DNA of 64,000 bases from Legionella maceachernii (GCF_900167045.1 NZ_FUXJ01000002.1:199898-263897), one strand, 5' to 3'; positions 35,419 through 43,578 are shown, numbered from the stretch's first letter. The notes: generated by a model from the sequence alone, not told the origin. Numbers and translations are program-made.

Positions 35419-36111
35419 TTATGAGAGTTTTTTTAGTGTTTTCTCTGAATAAAAACCACGTATATTTTGATCGCGTAGTTTTGTAGAAGCGCTGTTTATC
35501 AGAAGGTCATGAAATTTATAATAGATGCTTGGATATCGTTTCTTTATTTTTAATAAATTTTCTCTCGACCAGCTGCAAAAATTTACGCTGTTAATTGCTT
35601 TAACGCTAGCAATACTCGTACTGCCAGTGAGAAAGCTAATTTCACCAATAATACTGTTTTTTCCTAATTCAGCAACTCGATTTTCTCCAGCTAGAATCAA
35701 CGCGTTACCCTCTATGATCACAGATACTTCGGCAATCGAATTTTCATAGATTAGATAATCGTCATTAATAGAGTTTGTTTTTGCATATTTCATTAAAATC
35801 ATGAATTCTCTGGGTAAAAAATGGCTAAATTTTTCTCGATAAAAAGTTTTATATTTTTCAGGGATATTGAAAGGTATTTGGGCATATAGAAGTCGGTAAA
35901 TATGCAGCATGTTAATGAAAAGAATCAATACAGAAAAAATAAAGCTGGACAGCATACCTGGTTGATATAATCCAAGCATGAGGGTCGCAATCGTAAAAAA
36001 AACTTGAGCGACACAAACCAAAGCTCTTAAAAAGAGCATCGATGTCATCAAATAACTAACTAATAAAATAATCTGTGCAAGTAAAAATGCAAGGGTGATA
36101 GCTATATCCAT
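35419..36111 (-). CDS. Popeye-like membrane protein with cyclic-nucleotide-binding domain
   Basis: A 230-residue protein with three N-terminal transmembrane segments (about residues 2-25, 28-48 and 51-76) and a C-terminal cNMP-binding-like beta-barrel (residues ~95-210: SVIIEGNALILAGENRVAEL, then NSIIGEISFLTGSTSIASV). Three helices plus a barrel is the topology of Popeye-domain proteins, which bind cAMP in animals and have bacterial homologues. There is no helix-turn-helix. It diverges from the third precursor-peptide gene, much as the other cNMP-binding gene diverges from precursors 1 and 2. Confidence 0.65.
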   Translation of the reverse strand: MDIAITLAFLLAQIILLVSYLMTSMLFLRALVCVAQVFFTIATLMLGLYQPGMLSSFIFSVLILFINMLHIYRLLYAQIPFNIPEKYKTFYREKFSHFLPREFMILMKYAKTNSINDDYLIYENSIAEVSVIIEGNALILAGENRVAELGKNSIIGEISFLTGSTSIASVKAINSVNFCSWSRENLLKIKKRYPSIYYKFHDLLINSASTKLRDQNIRGFYSEKTLKKLS

Positions 36112-36317
36112 TATAAATTAATCTTAAATTAGTCACTGAGAATAAATTAATTTTAGACCTAAATAATGCATTAACCAAAGTCATAAGAAGACGCGAGGTT
36201 ATTTGTTATATTGCTACAGGCTAAACTATTATATTAATGAATAATACAAGACAATTTAGTGTGTGTTTATATCCTATTTTTTGTAAGATATATTGACTTT
36301 TTGTAGTCTTATTAACC

Positions 36318-36333
36318 TTGAACTATACTTATA
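36318..36333 (+). promoter_or_regulatory. Conserved promoter-like motif upstream of precursor 3
   Basis: TTGAACTATACTTATA, one base different from the copies at 22594 and 22987. The inner TATACT is a good -10-like hexamer. It is followed by the inverted repeat CTAG-TTACG-CTAG. The start codon is 280 bases downstream. Confidence 0.5.
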
Positions 36334-36613
36334 AGGCTAGTTACGCTAGTAATATGACTATTGATGAAGTTGAATAAAAATAAAAGAATAATAGTCAATT
36401 TTTGGTGTCCTATTTGCAAGAAAACAGGAGTTACCACAAAAGAAGGACCGATGTCTGGCAAATGAGAGACAGGTTTGCTTCTTTGAGTGTAAGCGGTTAA
36501 GTTAAAGCACTTCTTAGAAGATGACATAGTAAAGCGGTCATTCAGGGACAGATTGAACCGGTTTTATTATGAGTTAGCAATCCATTGGAATGCTAGATTG
36601 AGAGGATTATGCC
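36334..36613 (+). ncRNA. Long structured 5' leader of precursor 3 (candidate cis-regulatory RNA)
   Basis: It is homologous over nearly its whole length to the leader of precursor 2. Conserved elements are TTTGCAAGAA, the loop GGCAAATGAG now closed by GTCT/AGAC instead of GTCG/CGAC, AAAGAAG pairing with CTTCTTT, GAGTG pairing with CACTT, CTTCTTAGAAG-like downstream sequence, and a long stem AGTAAAGCGGT/ACCGGTTTTATT before GAGGATTATGCC-ATG. The compensatory differences support a real RNA fold. Small reading frames within it are not conserved. Confidence 0.55.
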
Positions 36614-36877
36614 ATGAACCGTAATAAATTGATTAAAGCGTTAGTGTCTCAGTTTGAGGAACAAATTAGTAAACTACCCGATCAAAAGCTAGAAGAGCTA
36701 GAGTCTGGGAAACTAGAGGTAAGTTTAACTCAAACTGTAGGGAACGAGGCAGGTGGTATGGCTGGCCCAGGTAGACGACAAATTGATCCAGGTAGCCCGT
36801 CAAAAATAACACAGCGAGGACCAGCACCAGCGCCTTCACCCATTGTAAGAGCAGGTGGCAAGTCAAGGCCATTTTAA
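36614..36877 (+). CDS. Double-glycine leader peptide precursor 3 (87 aa), away from the exporter
   Basis: An 87-residue precursor with the same leader (MNRNKLIKALVSQFEEQ ... GNEAGG, 48 residues) and a 39-residue core beginning MAGPGRRQIDPG and ending GKSRPF. The core has eight prolines, five arginines and two lysines against one Asp, the most PrAMP-like of the three. A second Gly-Gly occurs inside the core (RAGGKS), which could be a further cleavage point. It lies 13 kb from the exporter genes but carries the same upstream motif, leader RNA and terminator, so it is a dispersed duplicate using the same machinery. Confidence 0.82.
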   Translation: MNRNKLIKALVSQFEEQISKLPDQKLEELESGKLEVSLTQTVGNEAGGMAGPGRRQIDPGSPSKITQRGPAPAPSPIVRAGGKSRPF

Positions 36878-36911
36878 TCGTTAGATAATAAATAATCTTT
36901 ATCTATTCTTT

Positions 36912-36940
36912 AAATCAGTTCAAATTGAGCTGATTTTTTT
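36912..36940 (+). terminator. Rho-independent terminator after precursor 3
   Basis: The stem AAATCAG/CTGATTT with an eleven-base loop runs into seven T. It has the same stem sequence as the terminator at 23556. Confidence 0.8.
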
Positions 36941-36979
36941 ATACTACAATTAACTTGAAGCGACCGATAGGGAAAATCC

Positions 36980-37177
36980 ATGGCTGAGTTACTTAATTTA
37001 TTCCTTCTCATCATCCTGTTTGGAGTAGTTTTATGGTTGGTGAATGTGTTTATCCCGATGCCAGGGGCGATAAAGAGCCTGCTTAACTTGTTGGTTTTGA
37101 TCGTGTTAATCATTTATATCTTGCAATTTTTTGGCGTGGTAAAAAACATTTTGCCGGCAATAAAATTAATTCGTTAG
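36980..37177 (+). CDS. Small two-helix membrane protein (Thivi_2564-like)
   Basis: Sixty-five residues with two hydrophobic segments (LFLLIILFGVVLWLVNVFI and LLNLLVLIVLIIYILQFFG) separated by PMPGAIKS. This pattern is that of a small conserved membrane protein family found in Legionella and other gammaproteobacteria, of unknown function. It follows the precursor 3 terminator and is convergent with the SDR gene. Confidence 0.65.
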   Translation: MAELLNLFLLIILFGVVLWLVNVFIPMPGAIKSLLNLLVLIVLIIYILQFFGVVKNILPAIKLIR

Positions 37178-37190
37178 CCGTTGATCATTT

Positions 37191-37910
37191 CTAAATATTG
37201 AGTTTCTTGTAAATAACAAACGGTAGCCAGCGAATAATTCCCATGATAAAGCGCCAAAAAAAAGGATGATAAAGGAATCGCTTTTTAGCACGAACAGCAC
37301 GCCAGCATGCTTTGGCGCAGTTTTGCGGTGGAGAAGCATAAAAAATTCCAGGTTCGCCAAAAGTCTGAGCCGTATCGATAAAGCCAAGCCTTGCAATCGT
37401 AATATGAACACTGGATCCAGCGCCTTGTTGTAGACCTTCTAAATAAGTTTCAACAGCGGCTTTCGAACCACCATAGAGGCTATTTTTAGCGCGTCCTCGG
37501 CAGGCTGCCACCGAGCTTAGAAAAAACAAATGGTGCTGAGTTTGCTGTTTATTAAGGTAAGTATGGATGAGTTGCACAGTGCTTTCGATGTTGACTTGGA
37601 CTAACTGCGTAATGTGTTCAGAGGTTAATTCATCATTTTCTAAAATGGCGCTGTAGGCGATGAAGAGATCAATTTCTTTATTCTGATGGAGAAGCGCTTG
37701 CCTCACTTGAGTCAAATCACCTGAAAAATCGGCGACAATAACATCGCAATCGATCTGGTAACGCAGATGAATATCGGCTGCAATAATAGCAAGCTGTTTG
37801 GGATTACGGCCCACTAATACTAAAGCATGCCCCGCTTGCGCTGCTAAGTGAGCAAACTCTTCAGCAATAATGGAAGTAGCTCCTAAAATTACCCACGAGC
37901 GAGTATTCAT
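37191..37910 (-). CDS. Short-chain dehydrogenase (DprE2-like)
   Basis: A 239-residue SDR. The N-terminus WVILGATSIIAEEFA is a variant nucleotide-binding loop. The catalytic Ser is in LFFLSSVAA, and the YxxxK is in SLYGGSKAAVE. The four-base overlap with the upstream FAD-linked oxidase is the arrangement of DprE2/DprE1, which epimerise decaprenyl-phospho-ribose in mycobacteria. In proteobacteria such pairs act on other polyprenyl or envelope sugars, so only the general redox partnership is claimed. Confidence 0.8.
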   Translation of the reverse strand: MNTRSWVILGATSIIAEEFAHLAAQAGHALVLVGRNPKQLAIIAADIHLRYQIDCDVIVADFSGDLTQVRQALLHQNKEIDLFIAYSAILENDELTSEHITQLVQVNIESTVQLIHTYLNKQQTQHHLFFLSSVAACRGRAKNSLYGGSKAAVETYLEGLQQGAGSSVHITIARLGFIDTAQTFGEPGIFYASPPQNCAKACWRAVRAKKRFLYHPFFWRFIMGIIRWLPFVIYKKLNI

Positions 37911-39199
37911 CGGGTAATACCTAGTCGATGACTTAAATCAGATCGCATTGTGCTTTGATACTCAGTGAGTAATTGAGAAAATTGCGCATGATAAGGGTAT
38001 TGCTGAATAAACTGTTCTTTGGTCAATAGCAGATCTTTAGCTAAATATACTTTCCCTTGTGCTTTAGTAACCCAGGCATTCATTGCAGAAACCGCCGCTT
38101 GTGCTTGGGGATTATTAATAAAATCAATGGCCAAAGTAAAACCGGGTTGAGCAAAAGACAGGAGACCTATACCCCGCTTGGTAAAATATTTTAATACTGC
38201 CAGAGTTGGAGTCGCTCGATGGTCGTGAATGATTTTTAGCAATGCGTTTAGAGCATCCAGTGTGATGTCTTCATTAATAACGGCTTGAAATTGTAAAAGT
38301 CCTTTTTTGCCATATAAGCGATTCCAATGCGCAATGGAATCAAGAGGATTATTAAATTGAGCAAGGCCTAGAATTCGGGGAGTGATTGGATGAAATTTAA
38401 AGTAAAGCCGATTAAACTGTTTCATTACCCATGGATTTATCAGCCGAATAGGTAACTTAGGAATGCTAAAATCATGCTGAGAGGACGATAAATGGGGTGC
38501 CTCACAATGATTGGCGAGAGAGAGCAAGGCTCTAGGTTCATTAAGCAAATCCAGCCAAGCGACTTGGTAATTAAATTGACAACCTTCACTTCTCATCTGT
38601 TGCAATAACGTTGCAAATTCAGCATGCTTTTCATAACGAACTGCGACAAAATGCGAGGCTTTACGCATAGTAATTGCTGCTTGTTTAATAATGCCAGTTA
38701 AACCCAGTCCTGCAATAGTGGCGTGAAATAATTCGGCATGCGTTTTTCGATCACAGTGAAAAGCATGATTTCCTAATTGTAAATCAATCCATTCGACATG
38801 CTCGCCAAAACTTCCTGCGTAGTGATTATTTTTACCGTGCACATCATTCGCAATACCCCCGGCTACCGTTGCGCGTAAAGTGCCTGGAATCACAGGTGGA
38901 ATATAATGAGGGTGCACCTGAAGCAGATCAGCGAAAGTCACACTGCTTTGGCACACCAACAGTCCTGAATTTTCATCAAATGACAAAAGATGGTTTAAAC
39001 GAGAAGTGTCAATAATCACGCCATGGTCATTAAGACAGCAATCACCATAACTTGAACCATTGCCGCGGGCAAGTAGCCTTTTATTCGATGAATAAGTGAA
39101 AAGCGAGGCGACATCCTGCTCATCGTCTGGGCGAAAACAATCAGACGTGGTTTGTTTAGCATGACTAAAATTGGAAAATTGCTTATTTTTACTGAGCAT
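37907..39199 (-). CDS. FAD-linked oxidase (DprE1-like)
   Basis: A 430-residue flavoprotein of the vanillyl-alcohol-oxidase fold. LLARGNGSSYGDCCLND is the FAD pyrophosphate-binding segment, and VIPGTLRATVAGGIANDVHG is the second FAD contact seen in DprE1 and D-arabinono-lactone oxidases. The C-terminal half matches the substrate-cap pattern of DprE1-type enzymes only loosely. It is first in a two-gene operon with the SDR. A two-step epimerisation of a sugar at C2 is the inferred role, but the sugar is unknown. Confidence 0.82.
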   Translation of the reverse strand: MLSKNKQFSNFSHAKQTTSDCFRPDDEQDVASLFTYSSNKRLLARGNGSSYGDCCLNDHGVIIDTSRLNHLLSFDENSGLLVCQSSVTFADLLQVHPHYIPPVIPGTLRATVAGGIANDVHGKNNHYAGSFGEHVEWIDLQLGNHAFHCDRKTHAELFHATIAGLGLTGIIKQAAITMRKASHFVAVRYEKHAEFATLLQQMRSEGCQFNYQVAWLDLLNEPRALLSLANHCEAPHLSSSQHDFSIPKLPIRLINPWVMKQFNRLYFKFHPITPRILGLAQFNNPLDSIAHWNRLYGKKGLLQFQAVINEDITLDALNALLKIIHDHRATPTLAVLKYFTKRGIGLLSFAQPGFTLAIDFINNPQAQAAVSAMNAWVTKAQGKVYLAKDLLLTKEQFIQQYPYHAQFSQLLTEYQSTMRSDLSHRLGITR

Positions 39200-39356
39200 G
39201 TCACATTATTGAAAGCGAATTAATCTAAGTTTGGCACGAGCGACGTCAGATGACAACCACAGGGAGCTATTTCAATTGGTCACACATTTTGCTGAAGCCT
39301 CCAAGCGCTCATGTGAAGCATGGTTTTAAGTAAAATGCTATAAAAAGGATGAGATG

Positions 39357-39746
39357 ATGGCTGACAGAGAAGTTTTATCGCAGGAAGAAATTGACGCTCT
39401 GCTAAATACCGTGGAAGCTGAAGAAAAATCCACCGATGAGGGTATGACGAGAGACCCGCAAAAAACGCAAGCTAAAGCAAAGAATGATCTTACTAAAATC
39501 AACCCTAACAGGGTTATGCCTTTAAAAGAAGAGTTAATGGATGTGGAGATGGTTGTCAGTTCAATCATGGCTCAAACCAACAGTACCCTTGGAAAACTGA
39601 TGAATTGGCAAGTAGGTGATTTTATTTCATTGGAAATGAATGAAGTTATAACACTGGATATCGCAGGGACTCCGGGTTTTACTGCAACCATAGGAAGTAC
39701 TAACGATAAGAGAGCTGTAAAGATTATAAAGAAAATAAGTTACTAG
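39357..39746 (+). pseudogene. fliM: fliM remnant: N- and C-termini joined, middle domain deleted
   Basis: A frame of 129 codons joins the FliM N-terminal CheY-binding/EIDALL segment (EVLSQEEIDALLNTVE) directly to the C-terminal SpoA domain (VMPLKEELMDVEMVVSS, LGKLMNWQVGDFISLEMNEV, ending KIIKKISY). Normal FliM is about 330 residues; the ~200-residue CheC-like middle domain is missing without a frame break. A flagellar switch protein lacking that domain should not function normally. It begins a run of damaged flagellar genes in normal order (fliM, fliN, flhA, flhF). Confidence 0.85.
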
Positions 39747-39764
39747 GGACTGGGAGTAGCGTTA

Positions 39765-40111
39765 ATGACAAATCAGACTGAGGTTACAATTACAGCAACT
39801 GCAACACAACAACATGCTGTGCCTCAAGATGCAGATGTAGAAAAATGGAATTAATTTTGGATATTCCGGTAGCTGTTACCGTAGAAATTGGGCGCACTAA
39901 GATGACTATACGCAACCTTTTACAGCTTAATCAGGGTGATATTGTAGCTTTCGAACAGTTAGCGGGTGAACCTTTGGATGTATTGGTTAATGGTACGTTA
40001 GTAGCTCATGGCGAAGTGGTGGTTGTTAATGACCAATTTGGTGTGCGTTTAACGGATATTGTGTGTAAAGGAGAACGCATCAAACGCCTACGAGGAACTG
40101 GCAATCATTAA
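39765..40111 (+). pseudogene. fliN: fliN remnant with frameshift
   Basis: From ATG 39765 (MTNQTEVTITATATQQH) the frame runs 30 codons and stops. The conserved FliN body (LILDIPVAVTVEIGRTKMTI, NLLQLNQGDIVAFEQLAGEP, ending RIKRLRGTGNH) is encoded in another frame from 39845. An insertion or deletion near 39840 separates them. An internal ATG at 39845 could still produce an 88-residue SpoA domain. It follows the fliM remnant after 18 bases, in the normal operon order. Confidence 0.8.
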
Positions 40112-40261
40112 CTTGAACCCTGAATTGGAACAGTTATTGCAAAGTATTATTCAAAGCAATAGGGGGCAAGGAGTGAGTTTAAACCAGGAATGGCTGATAA
40201 AATACAGCATTCACTGACACAATGGGTTGCTCAGCAAGGAAAACAAGAATTAGCCGTATAA
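40112..40261 (+). pseudogene. flhA: flhA 3' stub
   Basis: Right after fliN the sequence encodes LNPELEQLLQSIIQSNRG and then, after loss of one base near 40183, PGMADKIQHSLTQWVAQQGK ending in a stop. Both pieces match the extreme C-terminus of FlhA. The genes that normally lie between fliN and the end of flhA (fliO, P, Q, R, flhB and nearly all of flhA) are absent, so a deletion of several kilobases joined fliN to this stub. The recognition rests on recalled family sequence and order. Confidence 0.65.
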
Positions 40262-40400
40262 GTTGTGTAACCGAATATACGAACTGTTTTGGCATGCTTT
40301 GTGCGTAATATTTCAGTAACTGACATGTTTTATCGTATCAGGAAAGTCCTGATAACAAACGAATAAGGATTATTGGTACCGTTGGATAGATGGAGTTTCT

Positions 40401-40862
40401 ATGAAATTAAAACGTTTTGTTGCCCCTGATACACGCAGCGCCAAGCAACAAATTAAAGCGACTTTTGGTCCCGAGGCGGTAATCTTATCAAGTAGTCGTG
40501 TCAAGAGTGGCGTAGAAATAGTCGCTGCAGTTAATGAAACGGTACTGACGACCAATGCCGCTATTGCTAGCGCGGAGCCGGTTAAGCAAGCAATAGAGAA
40601 AGAAACTTCTACTTCTCCTTTAAATGACATGCGTCAAGAAATACTTACGCTACGAGGCCTGTTAGAAGCCCAATTGCGCGGGTATGCAGGTCCTGGTAAG
40701 CCTTTGCATACAGGACTCATGCAAAAATTACTTAGTCTAGGAGTAAGCCATACTACCGCTTCGTCGTTAATAACCCAAATAAATCCCACTAACGGGTGCC
40801 CAATTGGCAAGGATAACAAAGCACCGTATGCCGTTGCAGGGAGGTTCTATGTCAAAGGATAA
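40401..40862 (+). pseudogene. flhF: flhF fragment lacking the GTPase domain
   Basis: A 153-codon frame starting MKLKRFVAPDTRSAKQQIKA, the conserved FlhF N-terminus (B domain), followed by the start of the N domain (GLMQKLLSLGVSHTTASSLI). Normal FlhF is 380-430 residues with an SRP-type GTPase (G) domain; no P-loop is present here. The last ~20 codons read into the fleN start in another frame and are not FlhF sequence. FlhF places polar flagella, so its loss agrees with the decay of the rest. Confidence 0.8.
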
Positions 40863-41721
40863 GAAAGAAGAGATGCTCGATCAAGCGGCCGAATTACGTC
40901 ATTTATCCCGCTCAAAACCAGTCAAAGTAATTGCTGTCACAGCAGGTAAGGGAGGGGTGGGTAAAAGCAACGTGTCTATTAATTTAGCTTTAGCTTTAGC
41001 GCAACGCGAGAAGAATGTTTTACTGCTTGATGCTGATTTAGGGTTAGCTAACATTGATGTCATGTTAGGATTACATGCGAAATACAATCTTTCGCATGTT
41101 GTTCAAGGTCTTTGTCATTTAAGTGACATTATCCTTCAAGGCCCCGACGGAGTAAGAATAATTCCCGCAGCTTCAGGAACAGAATCCATGACCCAATTAA
41201 GCGCGGTGGAACATGCGGGTATTATCGACGCTTTCAATGAATTAACTGAAGATGTCGACTACATGATCATCGATACTGCTGCGGGTATTTCGGATACAGT
41301 ACTCAGTTTTGCACGATCTTCACAAGAATTGATTGTCATCGTTTGTGATGAGCCCACCTCACTCACGGACGCGTATGCTTTGATTAAAGTAATGTCGAAA
41401 CGCTATGAATGGAGCCATTTTCATATTCTTGGCAATATGGTGCGGAGTGCACGAGAAGGAAAAGAGCTTTTTAATAAAATATATCGCGTTGCAGAACAGT
41501 TTTTAGACGTTCGCCTAGACTATTTAGGTGCAATTCCTTTTGATGAAAAAGTCCATGAAGCAGTAAAGAAACAAAAGCCTGTGCTTATTTCTTACCCGGA
41601 GTCAAATGCGGCAAAGGCATTTATACAAGTCGCTGACACGGTAGAGGATTGGCCATACAAGCCTTTATTAGGGGGTAATACCAGTTTTTTTATTGAGCGC
41701 TTGGTGGCAGGAGAATATTGA
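40849..41721 (+). CDS. fleN: FleN/FlhG MinD-type ATPase
   Basis: A 290-residue MinD/ParA-like ATPase with the deviant Walker A TAGKGGVGKSN, the switch segments LLDADLGLANIDVM and IIDTAAGISD, and a C-terminal region of the FleN/FlhG type. FleN limits flagellar number, together with FlhF. The ATG 40849 (MSKDKKEEM) behind GGGAGG is preferred to in-frame starts further upstream. Unlike its neighbours the gene is full length with all motifs, so it is either recently released from selection or retained for another role. fliA follows after ~145 bases. Confidence 0.88.
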   Translation: MSKDKKEEMLDQAAELRHLSRSKPVKVIAVTAGKGGVGKSNVSINLALALAQREKNVLLLDADLGLANIDVMLGLHAKYNLSHVVQGLCHLSDIILQGPDGVRIIPAASGTESMTQLSAVEHAGIIDAFNELTEDVDYMIIDTAAGISDTVLSFARSSQELIVIVCDEPTSLTDAYALIKVMSKRYEWSHFHILGNMVRSAREGKELFNKIYRVAEQFLDVRLDYLGAIPFDEKVHEAVKKQKPVLISYPESNAAKAFIQVADTVEDWPYKPLLGGNTSFFIERLVAGEY

Positions 41722-41865
41722 AGAAAAAAATGTTTGCCTTGGATTTGCTAAATTTAAACAAGCTGCATTGATTTTCTGTAATTCTTACTCAACGAGCTGA
41801 GTAACACTAAAAATGCAACTGGCGAAGGAAGTCTATCCAAGGCAAGCGAAACTAAGGAGAGAGTC

Positions 41866-42579
41866 GTGGATGCTTTGGCTGCCTGCGGCAAAGTGAATCA
41901 ACAAACTCAGGAGATGCTGGTTAAAACCCATGCACTATTGGTTAAACGTATAGCCCATCATCTACTGGGACGGTTACCGCACTCAATACAGTTCGATGAT
42001 CTAGTGCAAGCGGGAATGCTAGGGTTGCTTGAGGCGGTGAGGCATTATGATTCCACAAAAGGCGCCTCTTTTGAAACGTATGCAGGTATTCGTATACGGG
42101 GTCACATGTTGGATGAGGTACGACGTAATGATTGGGTTCCCCGTTCTGTCTACCGTAATGCACGCCTGATTGCTGAAGCGGTAAAAACAGTGGAAAACCG
42201 ACTAGGGCGTGATGCCAAAGATCAAGAAGTGGCGACTGAATTGGGTTTAAGTTTGGACGAATACTATGAAATGCTTAAGGACACGGCTGGCAGTCAGCTG
42301 TATGGATTTGATGATCTTGGTGTTACCGATGATATATTAAAAATAGATGGGGAAGAATTCAGTGAGCCTCAGCGGAATGTCTTAAGAGATGATATGGTTA
42401 ATCATCTTTCACAAGTCATTGAAAGTTTACCTAAAAATGAGCGTTTGGTGTTGTCTTTGTATTATGAACAAGATCTTAATTTAAAAGAAATTGGCGAAGT
42501 TTTGGGGGTTAGTGAATCTCGAGTGTCGCAAATTCACAGTCAGGCAATGCTTCGTATAAAATCTCGATTGCCTGAGTGA
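41866..42579 (+). CDS. fliA: FliA flagellar sigma factor (sigma-28)
   Basis: A 237-residue sigma-70 family factor. The start is GTG 41866 behind AAGGAGAG. Region 2 contains RLPHSIQFDDLVQAGMLGLL and SFETYAGIRIRGHMLDEVR, region 3 follows DWVPRSVYRNAR, and region 4 ends VLGVSESRVSQIHSQAMLRI. It is intact although structural genes around it are ruined. In Legionella pneumophila FliA also influences traits other than motility, which may explain retention. Its targets in this genome cannot be told from the window. Confidence 0.92.
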   Translation: MDALAACGKVNQQTQEMLVKTHALLVKRIAHHLLGRLPHSIQFDDLVQAGMLGLLEAVRHYDSTKGASFETYAGIRIRGHMLDEVRRNDWVPRSVYRNARLIAEAVKTVENRLGRDAKDQEVATELGLSLDEYYEMLKDTAGSQLYGFDDLGVTDDILKIDGEEFSEPQRNVLRDDMVNHLSQVIESLPKNERLVLSLYYEQDLNLKEIGEVLGVSESRVSQIHSQAMLRIKSRLPE

Positions 42580-42589
42580 TGGATATATT

Positions 42590-42625
42590 ATGGATGGTTT
42601 GACCCCAATCGCCTTAGTGTTGATT
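42590..42625 (+). pseudogene. motA: Possible motA 5' remnant
   Basis: Twelve codons from ATG 42590 read MDGLTPIALVLI, which resembles the start of MotA (MD.LTPIALVLG), the gene that usually follows fliA in Legionella. After that the frame diverges and ends within 17 codons. It overlaps the 3' end of the opposing coiled-coil gene. Twelve residues are too few to be certain. Confidence 0.35.
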
Positions 42626-43333
42626 CAATGGATTTGGCGTGGTAGACAAAGGGGTAGGTGAATCTTTTCTAAGTGATTCATCTGCCGCCGCCGCTGTATC
42701 TTTCAATCCCTTCAACCTATCTTTAGCCGTTTGAGTAGCCTGAACAGGGCTGGGTTTAGGATTAAGAAGATTGTTAATCATTGCGAGGCCTGCGGCGGTT
42801 TGTTGTGGATAGGCACTTGTTTTGTTCTCTTGTATTTTTTCCTTAATTTGTTCGAGGGTGCCCGAATAAAGGGTACCATCACCGCAGGAGAACTGATAGC
42901 GACCAGTCAGCTTCCCATTGGCATCCACTTCTGCGCATAAAAATTTACGCTTTTGTTCGGCTTGTTCAGTGAAAAATTTCGTCATTTCTTCTTCACTGTG
43001 AAAGACCAGAGTCCCCTTGGCATCTATTTCTCTGTCAGGGAATTGTTTTTTGTAGTCATTGACAAGATCATCTGCATCTTTTTTCCATTCTTTTTTCTTA
43101 TCTTCCGCAAGAGGCTCTAAAAGACGGTAGGTAATATGTTCAAGGGCTTGTTCTGCCTCAGGATTTTTCTTTTTGGCTTCCTCTTCTTCTGCCGCTTTAG
43201 CGTCAAGCGCTCGTTTTTTCTCTTCTTCTGCTAAACGTTGGGCTTCCTCTTCGATTTGCGCTTTCTTTTTAGCGTCCTCTTCTTCAGCCGCTTTTCGCTT
43301 CAGTTCTTCTTGGTCACGTCTTTCTCTGCTCAT
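42614..43333 (-). CDS. Hypothetical charged coiled-coil protein
   Basis: A 239-residue protein whose first ~65 residues are an extreme Glu/Lys/Ala coiled coil (EELKRKAAEEEDAKKKAQIE). A central domain (residues ~70-170) has GTLVFHSEEEMTKFFTEQ and GRYQFSCGDGTLYSGTLEQI, and the tail is Pro/Ser/Thr-rich. No signal peptide is seen. I do not recognise the family. It sits where the motor genes would follow fliA, and its 3' end overlaps the suspected motA remnant, which suggests that it replaced them after a deletion or insertion. Confidence 0.65.
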   Translation of the reverse strand: MSRERRDQEELKRKAAEEEDAKKKAQIEEEAQRLAEEEKKRALDAKAAEEEEAKKKNPEAEQALEHITYRLLEPLAEDKKKEWKKDADDLVNDYKKQFPDREIDAKGTLVFHSEEEMTKFFTEQAEQKRKFLCAEVDANGKLTGRYQFSCGDGTLYSGTLEQIKEKIQENKTSAYPQQTAAGLAMINNLLNPKPSPVQATQTAKDRLKGLKDTAAAADESLRKDSPTPLSTTPNPLNQH

Positions 43334-43578
43334 CTGAATCTCCAGTAGCGATACAATTCTATTCTATAGTATAGCAAGATGCTTCCTAATGAAGATTCCA
43401 TTATATATTGAGGTCTAGGAGGAAAAAGTTCATTTTCCAAAAATGATCGAATAATTTTCACTTTTTTGCATAAAAAATGAACAAATAGGCCATCGCTATT
43501 TAAAAAGAGCCATTCTATTGGCCAGTATTTCGCTTTCACGGTACAATAATAGCTTTGATTAAAAATTTTAGGATATTC

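Noticed and set aside
36312-36527. 71-residue minus-strand ORF in the precursor 3 leader
   Set aside because: It is not conserved in the homologous leader of precursor 2, where the RNA stems are conserved instead.
40804-40848. Longer N-terminus of FleN
   Set aside because: The ATG at 40849 has the ribosome site GGGAGG and matches where the family starts; the upstream codons belong to the former flhF end.
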